A stretch of DNA of 35,338 nucleotides from Porticoccaceae bacterium UBA1989 (GTDB taxonomy: Bacteria > Pseudomonadota > Gammaproteobacteria > Pseudomonadales > Porticoccaceae). Below, piece by piece: positions 8,799 to 16,357 of the stretch. How positions within the stretch are numbered: position 1 is the first letter of the stretch; every line of letters starts with the position of its first letter. The translations under genes and the position numbers were made by a program. The stretch lies in assembly GCA_002335945.1 (NCBI GenBank), contig DDDD01000012.1:15277-50614 (forward strand), given 5' to 3'. Under the pieces are notes generated by a model. That model was not told where the DNA came from and did no database searches. It saw only the letters and a list, made by a program, of their open reading frames with translations.

Positions 8799-9466
8799 AG
8801 GCGATGATTCTAGCGGCCGGCTTTGGCAGTCGACTGCGTCCGCTTACCGAGACCACCCCGAAACCTCTTTTAGAGGTAGGCGGTAAGCCCTTGCTGCAAT
8901 ACCATCTGGAGCGGCTAGCCGCGGCAGGCATTATCGATATTGTCATTAACACCAGCTGGTTAGCCGAGCTTATAGAAGATTACTTTGGCGATGGCAGCGA
9001 CTTTGGTGTGAGCATTCAATGGTCTCGAGAGGAGCAGCCCCTAGAAACCGGTGGCGGCATCGCTCACGCATTGCCACTGCTAGGCAGCGAGCCGTTTTTA
9101 TTGATTAATGGGGATGTGTGGACGGATTTTCCTCTGCACAGCATGAGTCTCGATAAGGGCATGGATGCGCATCTGGTTATGGTTACCAACCCTGAGCATC
9201 ATCCCGAAGGTGACTTTGCTGTCGCCAACAATCTTGTTAGCTACGATGTTGGTTCCAAGTATACTTTCAGCGGTATCAGCCTATTCAGGCCACAGCTATT
9301 TGCGGGTTACGAGGAAGACTGTTTTCCATTGCGGGATGTTATGCGCCCGGCAATTTTGTCCGGTAATGTCTCTGGGGAAGTCTATACTGGTGACTGGTGG
9401 GACATAGGCACGGTAGAGAGGCTGTCGCGCCTAAATAAACAACTTAATACAGCTGAGTCAACATAA
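8795..9466 (+). CDS. murU: N-acetylmuramate alpha-1-phosphate uridylyltransferase MurU
   Basis: MurU joins MurNAc-1-phosphate to UTP to give UDP-MurNAc, completing the peptidoglycan salvage begun by AmgK in the cytoplasm. The 223-residue protein is a nucleotidyltransferase with the N-terminal signature MILAAGFGSRLRPLTETTPKP (residues 4-24), an NGD metal motif at 105-107, and the C-terminal GDWWDIGTVERL. It is compact, with no C-terminal left-handed helix domain, unlike the larger sugar-1-phosphate nucleotidyltransferases; this fits MurU. Its ATG overlaps the amgK stop. Confidence 0.92.
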   Translation: MKAMILAAGFGSRLRPLTETTPKPLLEVGGKPLLQYHLERLAAAGIIDIVINTSWLAELIEDYFGDGSDFGVSIQWSREEQPLETGGGIAHALPLLGSEPFLLINGDVWTDFPLHSMSLDKGMDAHLVMVTNPEHHPEGDFAVANNLVSYDVGSKYTFSGISLFRPQLFAGYEEDCFPLRDVMRPAILSGNVSGEVYTGDWWDIGTVERLSRLNKQLNTAEST

Positions 9467-9468
9467 TA

Positions 9469-9810
9469 ATGATCGCAAGAAATCACTTCCAAATAATCTT
9501 TTGGCTGAGTCTATTAGGCACTATTGGCCTCTCACTGATGCCCGTATCTGGGCAGCAAATTTTTGAATTACAGGACAAGTTTGGTCATGCCACGGTCTAC
9601 GCCATATTGTATTTTTTGTCGGTGCAAGCCTACGGCCACCGAGTTCCCCTGTGGCTTTTGGCCGCAATACTGGTGACGTTTGGATTATCAATGGAGCTGG
9701 CCCAATCCATGACCAGCTACCGTTATGGCGACCCCTGGGATTCACTGGCCAATAGCCTGGGTGTTTTAGCCATCTGGTTGGTGGTTAGTCTGCGCAGGAA
9801 GTGGCAGTGA
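9469..9810 (+). CDS. VanZ-like family integral membrane protein
   Basis: This is a small membrane protein of 113 residues with the VanZ-like pattern: a first hydrophobic helix (FQIIFWLSLLGTIGLSLMP), the conserved DKFGHATVYAILYFL segment, a third helix (WLLAAILVTFGLSMELAQ), and DPWDSLANSLGVLAIWLV at the end. The motifs DKxGH, ELxQ and DxxDxxANxxG are the family's conserved polar residues in the membrane. VanZ itself affects teicoplanin sensitivity in Gram-positives; the role of this short proteobacterial version is not known. It follows murU by 2 bases and runs into the next gene, so it is part of the amgK operon by position. Confidence 0.85.
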   Translation: MIARNHFQIIFWLSLLGTIGLSLMPVSGQQIFELQDKFGHATVYAILYFLSVQAYGHRVPLWLLAAILVTFGLSMELAQSMTSYRYGDPWDSLANSLGVLAIWLVVSLRRKWQ

Positions 9811-10097
9811 AATCAGTTTACCGCGGTAGCGATTATTTCGAAGCTCAGTTACTAAAAGGAATTATGGAGCAGGAAGGCCTGCAAGTATTCCTTCAGGGTG
9901 CGGCATTGCAAGGTGCCATGGGCGAGGTGCCAGCAATGGGGCATCTATCGATTGCCGTCAATGATGCGGATCAGGGCAGAGCCATAGAGATAATTGCGGC
10001 CTATGAACGTGGTGACTATGCCTTAGGCGATGACCTGGACGATAAACTAGACGGTGCGCTCTACGATGAAAGGGACAATCAAAGGGACGATAAATAA
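9807..10097 (+). CDS. DUF2007 domain protein (putative signal-transducing protein)
   Basis: The 96-residue product matches the DUF2007 pattern: an opening VKSVYRGSDYFEAQLLKGIMEQEG, then a hydrophobic stretch with G-rich turns and a C-terminal beta-alpha unit (HLSIAVNDADQGRAIEIIAAYE). An unusual acidic tail rich in Asp and Arg follows. Function is not established; the name in databases is generic. I choose GTG at 9807 because AGGAAG at 9795-9800 is well spaced for it, it overlaps the previous stop (GTGA), and family members begin at this point. A GTG at 9801 would add two residues. It sits 2 bases before the SLC13 symporter gene. Confidence 0.8.
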   Translation: MKSVYRGSDYFEAQLLKGIMEQEGLQVFLQGAALQGAMGEVPAMGHLSIAVNDADQGRAIEIIAAYERGDYALGDDLDDKLDGALYDERDNQRDDK

Positions 10098-10099
10098 TT

Positions 10100-11491
10100 A
10101 TGACGCCTAAGTTAAAGCGAATATCCCTGTGGTTCGGCCCCTTAGTCGCTGCTGTGGTCACTCTGTCTATGATGCAATCAGGCTGGGCTCGCGAAGGTGC
10201 TTTAGTGGGTGGTCTTACCGTCCTCTGCGCCCTCTGGTGGGTGTTCGAACCTATCCCCATTCCTGCAACTTCCATGATCCCGTTGGGTGTTTTTCCACTG
10301 CTGGGCCTTCTCAATGGCAAGCAGGTCGCTCAGGCCTATGGGGATCCTCTGATTATTTTATTGATGGGCGGCGCCATGCTATCCAAAGCCATGGAAAAGA
10401 GCGGCGCGCACCGTCGACTTGCCCTGTACATGGTCAATCTCTTTGGTGGTGACAATCAGCGGCGACTGGTCTTTGGTTTTATGGTGGCCTCTGCCGTACT
10501 CAGCATGTGGGTTTCCAATACCGCCACGACTCTAATGCTATTGCCCATCGCCTACGCAGTGCTAGACAGTGCTCGTAGCGAAGATTCAGCTAGGCTCGCT
10601 GTGCCATTATTTCTTGGCATTGCCTATGCCGCCAGTATCGGTGGACTGGGCACGCCTATCGGCTCGCCGCCCAATATCATCTTCCTCAAAATTTATGGCG
10701 AAGCCACAGGGACTATTCCTAGTTTTGCCCAGTGGATGCTCTGGGGTCTCCCCGCGGTTGTGCTGTTACTACCTTTGGCCGCTTTATGGATTACCCGCCA
10801 TTTAGGCGAATCTGCCCCCTTAGCTATTCCCCATGCCGGTGTTTGGCGCACAGAAGAAGTCCGTGTGCTCATCGTTTTCTCATTGACCGCCCTGGCTTGG
10901 ATTACCTTGCGTGAACCCTTTGGTGGCTGGACAACATTACTGGGGGTGCCCACCGCCAACTATGCCGCCGTGGCGTTAACCTCGGTGATAATTATGTTTG
11001 TATTGCCCAATGGCCGTGGTGGAAAATTACTAGATTGGGAATCAGCCTCGACCATTCACTGGGGTGTTCTACTGTTATTTGCCGGCGGTATTGCCATTGC
11101 CAAAGCATTCGCGGTCACTGGTATTAGTCAGGCTATTGGTGAATCACTGTCGGGGGTCACCCGACTATCCATCATTGTACTTATTGCTGCAGTGGCGTTG
11201 GCGGTTACCTTTTTAACCGAGATCACCAGCAATACAGCAACCACCACATTGTTAATGCCTATTCTCGCGGCAGCCTCCCTAGGTGCGGGATTTGATCCCG
11301 CACTATTAATGTTGCCGGCAGCACTTTCTGCCAGCTGTGCCTTTATGTTGCCAGTGGCAACAGCCCCCAATGCGATCGTATTTGGCAGCGGAAAAATCAC
11401 CGTGGAGCAGATGGTGCGAGAAGGGTTTGCGTTAAATTTGATGGGTGCGGCGGTTATAACGTTGGTAGTTTATTTTTGGTTGGGATTTTAA
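10100..11491 (+). CDS. SLC13 (DASS) family sodium/anion symporter
   Basis: This 463-residue polytopic membrane protein belongs to the divalent anion:sodium symporters, which bring dicarboxylates, citrate or sulfate into the cell. It carries both family repeats with the sodium/substrate-binding SNT motifs: SNTATTLMLLPIAY in the first half and SNTATTTLLMPIL in the second. It also has GGLGTPIGSPPNIIFL between them and a C-terminal PVATAPNAIVFGSG. A leading WWVFEPIPIPATSMIPLG segment is also typical. The substrate cannot be read from sequence; dicarboxylate is a reasonable guess. It is the last gene of the rightward amgK group and converges on holA. Confidence 0.9.
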   Translation: MTPKLKRISLWFGPLVAAVVTLSMMQSGWAREGALVGGLTVLCALWWVFEPIPIPATSMIPLGVFPLLGLLNGKQVAQAYGDPLIILLMGGAMLSKAMEKSGAHRRLALYMVNLFGGDNQRRLVFGFMVASAVLSMWVSNTATTLMLLPIAYAVLDSARSEDSARLAVPLFLGIAYAASIGGLGTPIGSPPNIIFLKIYGEATGTIPSFAQWMLWGLPAVVLLLPLAALWITRHLGESAPLAIPHAGVWRTEEVRVLIVFSLTALAWITLREPFGGWTTLLGVPTANYAAVALTSVIIMFVLPNGRGGKLLDWESASTIHWGVLLLFAGGIAIAKAFAVTGISQAIGESLSGVTRLSIIVLIAAVALAVTFLTEITSNTATTTLLMPILAAASLGAGFDPALLMLPAALSASCAFMLPVATAPNAIVFGSGKITVEQMVREGFALNLMGAAVITLVVYFWLGF

Positions 11492-11519
11492 TTCTCAACA
11501 ATCCCTATTGATTTAACGG

Positions 11520-11552
11520 TTAATATTTTAAACAAACGATGTTTAATATTAA
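11520..11552. terminator. AT-rich inverted repeat between convergent SLC13 gene and holA
   Basis: The arm TTAATATTTTAAACA (11520-11534) pairs with TGTTTAATATTAA (11540-11552) around a 5-base loop, with a two-base bulge. It lies between the SLC13 stop and the holA stop and overlaps the latter. Position suggests a bidirectional end signal for the two converging operons. The stem has almost no G/C and no clean U-run follows on either strand, so a standard intrinsic terminator is doubtful. Confidence 0.35.
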
Positions 11553-12595
11553 GGCTGTAAAAGAATTTTAATATTGCCCGGTTGCAAGCTTTGGCTGCCG
11601 GCAATCGATAACACCAGTGTCGCCATCTCATCCCAGACATCGGCTTTACGCATGCCCTTAATGCCACGATCAATTGCCCCGGCCTGATATAAAAACATAC
11701 GCAGGTGAGCAGGTTTATTGCGCTGTAATGCTCGGCGAAATAGGCTCATGCGCTTATCCCAAACGCCGGAATTTTTGAGTGCCCAGTCGCTGTGTTCACC
11801 TCGCGCCACCTGTTCGCTGGCTTTTACTAAAATACGCAGCTCTCGGGTGATTGCCCAGAGTAGGGGGATAGGTTCTGTGCCTTCGTTTTGTAATCCGCGC
11901 AGTGACTGTGCGGCAGACTGCGCGTCGCCTATGAGCATTTTATCGATAAATTCAAATAGATTGTAGCGGGCACTATCAGCAACCACAGCCGACATGGTAT
12001 CGGCATCGACTTTGCCTTCTGGGGCCAACAATTTAAGTTTTTCAATTTCTTGTACGGCGGCTAATAAGTTGCCTTCGACGCGGTCCGCTAGAATTTGTAC
12101 CGCTTCTTGGTTGGCTTGAATATTCGCCTGGCTGAGACGCTGCTGAATCCAGCGTGGCAAGTTATCGGCGCTGACTGGCCACACTTGAATATGGGCGCCC
12201 AGAGACTCAAGTGCCTTTAGCCATTTACTATTTTGTGCAGACTTTTCAAGCTTGGGAAGAATAACTAAAAGGAGATTATCTGGATTGGGATTGGCGCAAA
12301 TTTCACAGAGTGCTTTGCTACCTTTGTCGCCGGGCTTTCCATTAGCAATACGAATTTCGAGAATTTTTTTATCGGAAAATAACGATAGAGAATTAGCTTC
12401 ATTGACGACATGGTTCCAGTCGTAATTGCCCTCGACATGGAAAAGCTCGCGTTCGGTAAACCCATTTTTTCTTGCGGCCACTCGCACTGCATCGGCGCAT
12501 TCTTGAGCCAGTAATGGTTCGTCACCACTAATCACATAGACAGGGAGAAATTGCTTTTGCAGGTTACCGCTAAGCTGTTCTGCCTTGATTTTCAT
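11549..12595 (-). CDS. holA: DNA polymerase III subunit delta
   Basis: HolA is the delta subunit of the replicative clamp loader; it opens the beta sliding clamp. The 348-residue protein has the family opening MKIKAEQLSGNLQKQFLPVYVISGDEPLL (clamp-binding wrench region), the middle AAA-like domain with NLLLVILPKLEKSAQNSKWLKAL, and the C-terminal collar domain (FEFIDKMLIGDAQSAAQSLRGLQNEGTEPIPLLWAITRELR). Length is typical (about 340). It starts one base before the lptE stop ends (TAATG overlap), and leuS-lptE-holA is a conserved gammaproteobacterial gene trio. Confidence 0.95.
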   Translation of the reverse strand: MKIKAEQLSGNLQKQFLPVYVISGDEPLLAQECADAVRVAARKNGFTERELFHVEGNYDWNHVVNEANSLSLFSDKKILEIRIANGKPGDKGSKALCEICANPNPDNLLLVILPKLEKSAQNSKWLKALESLGAHIQVWPVSADNLPRWIQQRLSQANIQANQEAVQILADRVEGNLLAAVQEIEKLKLLAPEGKVDADTMSAVVADSARYNLFEFIDKMLIGDAQSAAQSLRGLQNEGTEPIPLLWAITRELRILVKASEQVARGEHSDWALKNSGVWDKRMSLFRRALQRNKPAHLRMFLYQAGAIDRGIKGMRKADVWDEMATLVLSIAGSQSLQPGNIKILLQP

Positions 12596-13095
12596 TACTG
12601 CTGGCCAGCGCTGGGTACTACACGTAAGCGGTTGAGAATTTGGCGGACAATCTCTTCACGCATACCATTTTTTACTCGGCGCTCTTCATTGTCGGAGGCC
12701 AGTACATCTTGCTCATTAAACTCATAGACGCGCTCGACCGAGGCGGTAGAGAGTGGTATTAGTTGGGCGCCATCGGCACCAACAATTAGAAAATCTACTT
12801 CTTCATTAAGTTGGTATTCTGCGACTCGGGCTGCGGCATTAATGGTGCCGCTTCGGCGTGTCTGTCGGAAATCGACGATCACAACGCTGTAGCTCGCGTC
12901 TGCAGAGCTGGGCACAATTTTTGCCCCGTACACATTTAGCGCACGGGTTAGCTCTTGGATAAGATCGCTGTGGGCATCATTGGATGACAGATATAGGCTG
13001 CCTAAGTCTGTAGGTACAACCTGAGAATTGCGCAGCTGCCAGCCACAGGCAGACAGCAGTAATATCATTGCGATGGGGAGTAAATTTTTCATCAT
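12595..13095 (-). CDS. lptE: LPS-assembly lipoprotein LptE
   Basis: LptE is the outer-membrane lipoprotein that plugs the LptD barrel and binds LPS. The 166-residue product has a lipoprotein signal with lipobox LSAC, giving Cys17 as the acylated residue, followed by GWQLRNSQVVPTDLGSLYLSS, the usual family start. A later beta-rich part contains RVYEFNEQDVLASDNEE and a C-terminal helix (MREEIVRQILNRL). It depends on Lnt (16358-17950 here) for full acylation and works with LptD (5020-7632 here). It lies 14 bases after leuS and overlaps holA by one base. An internal Met2 is an equally possible start. Confidence 0.93.
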   Translation of the reverse strand: MMKNLLPIAMILLLSACGWQLRNSQVVPTDLGSLYLSSNDAHSDLIQELTRALNVYGAKIVPSSADASYSVVIVDFRQTRRSGTINAAARVAEYQLNEEVDFLIVGADGAQLIPLSTASVERVYEFNEQDVLASDNEERRVKNGMREEIVRQILNRLRVVPSAGQQ

Positions 13096-13109
13096 TACAG
13101 TCCTCTTTC

Positions 13110-15707
13110 TTAATTCGCTACTATATTAACCAGTCGGCCCGGCACCACAATAATTTTACGAACGGTGACGCCTTCGGTGAAACGCTGCACATTGCTATCT
13201 TCAACAGCCAGTTTTTCAATTTCGTCCTTGGGGGTCTCGGCGGCCACCTGAATCTTGCCACGTACCTTACCATTGACCTGAATCACCAGTTCAATAGAAC
13301 TGCGTACGAGCGCTGACTCATCTAGGACGGGCCAGGAAGCATCGGCTATAGAGCCTTCATTACCCATGGTGTTCCATAGGCTGTGACAGATATGTGGTGC
13401 AATAGGGGACAGCAGTAAAATGGCGCTGACCAAGGCTTCATGACGAACGGCAACACTTTGGCCGTCGTTATCGGTTAGCTTGGCAACTTCGTTAAGCAGT
13501 TCCATAACAGCAGCAATGGCGGTGTTAAAGGTGTTGCGGCGGCCATAGTCGTCATTAACTTTGTTGATGGTTTCATGGGTCTTGCGACGCAAATCTTGCT
13601 GGGCATCGTTGAGTTTGGTTTTATTTAATGGCGCGCTATCACCCAGTGCCAGATGGTTATGCACCATATTCCAAAGTTTGCGCAGGAATCGATGGGCGCC
13701 AGATACACCGTCATCGTTCCATTCCAATGTCTGCTCCGGGGGCGCTGCAAACATGGTGAACAGGCGCACGGTATCGGCGCCATGTTTATCAATGGCAGTC
13801 TGTGGGTCGACACCATTATTTTTGGATTTCGACATTTTGGTGATGCCGCCGCTGTGGACCAGATCCCCCGTAGCGGTTTCAACGGCACTAAGGGTGCGGC
13901 CTTTTTCATCGCTCTCAACGGTAACAGCCAAGGGCGACAGCCATTCTTTGCGACCGGCGTTGTCTTTGTAAAAGGACTCGGCTAACACCATGCCCTGACA
14001 GAGCAGGCTCTTAAACGGTTCGCTGCTGCTGACTAGGCCTTCGTCACGCAGTAGTTTGTGGTAAAAACGGGCGTACAGCAGGTGCAATATTGCGTGCTCA
14101 ATGCCGCCCACATATTGATCTACCGGCAGCCAGTAATTGGCGCGTTCTGGGTCGAGCATGGCACTGTCTAAATCGGAGCAGGTAAAGCGTGCGTGATACC
14201 AAGACGATTCCATAAAGGTATCAAAGGTATCGGTCTCGCGCTCAACGGCTACACCATCTATCTCGGCTTTTCGCCATTCGAGGTCAGCTTTGATCGGCGA
14301 TTGAATGCCATCCATCTCGACATCGGTTGGCAATACAACGGGCAGGCGATCGAGGGGGACTGGAATTTCACCGCCCTCGGCCAAATTGTACATTGGGATT
14401 GGTGAACCCCAGTAGCGCTGGCGACTAACGCCCCAGTCACGCAAACGATAATTGGTGGTGATAGAGCCGTGATCACAGGCTTCGAGGGCGGCGGCAATGG
14501 CATCAAAACCGGCGGCGAAATCTAGACCGTCGTACTTGCCGGAATTAACTAGCAGGCCTTTGTTAACAAAGGCTTCGTTTTCGATATCACAGTCTTCGTC
14601 GTTAGCGGGCGTGATGACCTGCTTAATTCCCAGGCTATATTTTTTGGCAAATTCATAGTCGCGTTGATCATGGGCGGGTACTGCCATTACGGCCCCGGAA
14701 CCATAGTCCATCAATACATAGTTGCCGACCCAAACAGGAATAGTCTCACCCGTTAGTGGATGCAGGGCTCTAATGCCTGTGTCCATGCCGCGCTTTTCCA
14801 TGGTGGCCATTTCTGCTTCAGATACCTGCTGGGTTTGGCACTCATTGATAAAGGCTGCGAGCTGTGGATTATTCTTGGCAACTTCAGTGGCTATTGGGTG
14901 GGCGGTGGCTAAGGTCGCGTAGGTCACGCCCATCAATGTATCTGGTCTGGTGGTGTAGACATCAAAGCTGGCATGTTCGCCAACAGATGCAGACAGGTCA
15001 AAGGTCATATTGACGCCGCGACTCTTGCCAATCCAGTTGCGCTGCATGGTTTTGACCTGCTCAGGCCAGTGCTCCAAATCATCCAAATCGTCTAATAGCT
15101 GCTCTGCATAATCGGTAATACGAATAAACCACTGAGGGATTTCCTTGCGCTCTACTGGGCTATCGCAGCGCCAGCAACAGCCATCGATGACCTGCTCATT
15201 GGCCAGTACCGTAGCGTCATTGGGACACCAGTTAACCGCGCTGGTCTTTTTGTAGACCATGCCTTTTTCGTAGAGCTTGGTGAAAAACCACTGTTCCCAC
15301 TTGTAGTAGTTGGGCTTGCAGGTGGCGAGTTCACGTGACCAGTCGATACCAAACCCCAGGGATTTTAGCTGCCCCTTCATGTAGGCGATATTTTCCTCGG
15401 TCCATTTGGCTGGCGCGGTCTTGTTTTGAATGGCGGCATTCTCTGCCGGCAATCCAAAGGCGTCCCAACCCATAGGATGCAGGACATTCTTGCCTTGCAT
15501 GCGCTGGTAGCGGGCGATTACATCGGTAATGGTGTAGTTGCGCACATGGCCCATATGCAGCTTGCCGCTGGGATAGGGGAACATGGCCAGGCAATAGAAT
15601 TTTTCTTTGCTGGGGTCTTCGGTCACTTCGAACGTTTTATTATCAGTCCAATATTTTTGGGCTGCGCGCTCTAACTCGGCGGGATTAAAGGGGTGTTCGA
15701 TAGTCAT
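13110..15707 (-). CDS. leuS: Leucyl-tRNA synthetase
   Basis: LeuS charges tRNA-Leu with leucine. The 865-residue protein is a class I synthetase with PYPSGKLHMGHVRNY (HIGH motif as HMGH, 51-54). It has zinc-module cysteines in WCPNDATVLANEQVIDGCCWRC, a large CP1 editing domain with VYTTRPDTLMG and DYGSGAVMAVPAHDQRD, and the KMSKS loop near residue 625 (GGITKMSKSKNNG). The C-terminal domain ends with VQVNGKVRGKI-like residues (seen as IQVNGKVRGKIQV). Length is the same as other gammaproteobacterial LeuS. It leads the leuS-lptE-holA group; a promoter with TATAAT lies 38 bases upstream of the start. Confidence 0.98.
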   Translation of the reverse strand: MTIEHPFNPAELERAAQKYWTDNKTFEVTEDPSKEKFYCLAMFPYPSGKLHMGHVRNYTITDVIARYQRMQGKNVLHPMGWDAFGLPAENAAIQNKTAPAKWTEENIAYMKGQLKSLGFGIDWSRELATCKPNYYKWEQWFFTKLYEKGMVYKKTSAVNWCPNDATVLANEQVIDGCCWRCDSPVERKEIPQWFIRITDYAEQLLDDLDDLEHWPEQVKTMQRNWIGKSRGVNMTFDLSASVGEHASFDVYTTRPDTLMGVTYATLATAHPIATEVAKNNPQLAAFINECQTQQVSEAEMATMEKRGMDTGIRALHPLTGETIPVWVGNYVLMDYGSGAVMAVPAHDQRDYEFAKKYSLGIKQVITPANDEDCDIENEAFVNKGLLVNSGKYDGLDFAAGFDAIAAALEACDHGSITTNYRLRDWGVSRQRYWGSPIPMYNLAEGGEIPVPLDRLPVVLPTDVEMDGIQSPIKADLEWRKAEIDGVAVERETDTFDTFMESSWYHARFTCSDLDSAMLDPERANYWLPVDQYVGGIEHAILHLLYARFYHKLLRDEGLVSSSEPFKSLLCQGMVLAESFYKDNAGRKEWLSPLAVTVESDEKGRTLSAVETATGDLVHSGGITKMSKSKNNGVDPQTAIDKHGADTVRLFTMFAAPPEQTLEWNDDGVSGAHRFLRKLWNMVHNHLALGDSAPLNKTKLNDAQQDLRRKTHETINKVNDDYGRRNTFNTAIAAVMELLNEVAKLTDNDGQSVAVRHEALVSAILLLSPIAPHICHSLWNTMGNEGSIADASWPVLDESALVRSSIELVIQVNGKVRGKIQVAAETPKDEIEKLAVEDSNVQRFTEGVTVRKIIVVPGRLVNIVAN

Positions 15708-15744
15708 GAAGATTCACTGCTTATTGATTTAAAAATAGGCGTGA

Positions 15745-15773
15745 ATTATAGGGGAATAGAGACCCATCTAACA
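15745..15773 (-). promoter_or_regulatory. Probable leuS promoter
   Basis: Read on the minus strand, a perfect TATAAT box lies at 15745-15750, 38 bases before the leuS ATG. The -35 region (TGTTAG at 15768-15773 with a 17-base spacer) matches the consensus poorly. It falls within and next to the loop of the 15759-15790 dyad. The -10 is seen directly; use of this promoter is inference. Confidence 0.5.
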
Positions 15774-15790
15774 GTGTGCAGATGGGTCTC
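15759..15790. repeat. Perfect 11-bp inverted repeat between bcp-like gene and leuS
   Basis: GAGACCCATCT (15759-15769) and AGATGGGTCTC (15780-15790) are exact reverse complements separated by 10 bases. The hairpin lies after the peroxiredoxin stop and directly before the leuS -10 box. There is no U-run on either strand (TATTCCCC follows on the minus strand), so it is not a textbook terminator. It could end the phoH-to-peroxiredoxin transcript by another route, or be an operator on the leuS promoter. Confidence 0.6.
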
Positions 15791-15815
15791 GCATGAGATA
15801 ATTAATTACAGAGAG

Positions 15816-16346
15816 TTAGCTAGCCTGTCTGACAGGTATGCCCAACTCTTCAAGCTTGGCCGCCATATCTTCGGCTGAGGTCGCGGCGTTAATCTCCTTG
15901 TCTATAAATAAGATTTTACCGTCTTTGCCAATATAAAACGTGTGGCGATAGGGCAGGCCATAAAAGGCCAGCACATCATAGGCCTCGGCGACCGTTTTGG
16001 ACGGGTCGCTTAGGAGGGGGAAATCGGCTTCGGTCTCGGCGGCAAATTCCTGATTCTTCTCTAGCTCGTCGACGCTAGCCATAAAATAGGTAACATCCAG
16101 ACGTTTTAGAAGATGGCCATTTTGCGCCAAAGATTTACATTCGATGGTGCAGCCGCCGGTAAAGGCTTTTGGGTACCAGGCAATAACAATGGCCTGCCTG
16201 CCGTGAAACTGCTCCAGGGTATAGGTGTTACCGTCAGTGCCCTCGAGTGAAAATGCGGGGGCCTGGTCGCCGACTTCTAGGGCTGCGGCGGAAAAAGATA
16301 GGGATGCCATTATTGCCAGTAGTATCAATCGAAGTTTTGTTTTCAT
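15816..16346 (-). CDS. Exported peroxiredoxin (AhpC/TSA, PrxQ/BCP-like)
   Basis: This is a thiol peroxidase of the peroxiredoxin superfamily, reducing hydrogen peroxide or organic peroxides. The 176-residue protein starts with a signal peptide (basic MKTKLR, hydrophobic core, SAAA-LEVG with cleavage near residue 22), so the periplasm is the likely location. The peroxidatic site is PxxxTxxC, here PKAFTGGC at 59-66, so Cys66 is the attacking residue. Cys70 is four residues on, where classical BCP/PrxQ has its resolving Cys five residues on. FYIGKDGKILFID near the end is typical. It lies 11 bases after lnt, on the same strand, before leuS. Which reductant serves it in the periplasm is unknown. 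Confidence 0.85.
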   Translation of the reverse strand: MKTKLRLILLAIMASLSFSAAALEVGDQAPAFSLEGTDGNTYTLEQFHGRQAIVIAWYPKAFTGGCTIECKSLAQNGHLLKRLDVTYFMASVDELEKNQEFAAETEADFPLLSDPSKTVAEAYDVLAFYGLPYRHTFYIGKDGKILFIDKEINAATSAEDMAAKLEELGIPVRQAS

Positions 16347-16357
16347 TGTTCGCCTCT

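Noticed and set aside
15708..15815. T-box or leucine attenuator upstream of leuS.
   Set aside because: The leader after the TATAAT box is only about 30 bases, there is no T-box core and no leader peptide, and T-boxes are not expected in gammaproteobacteria.
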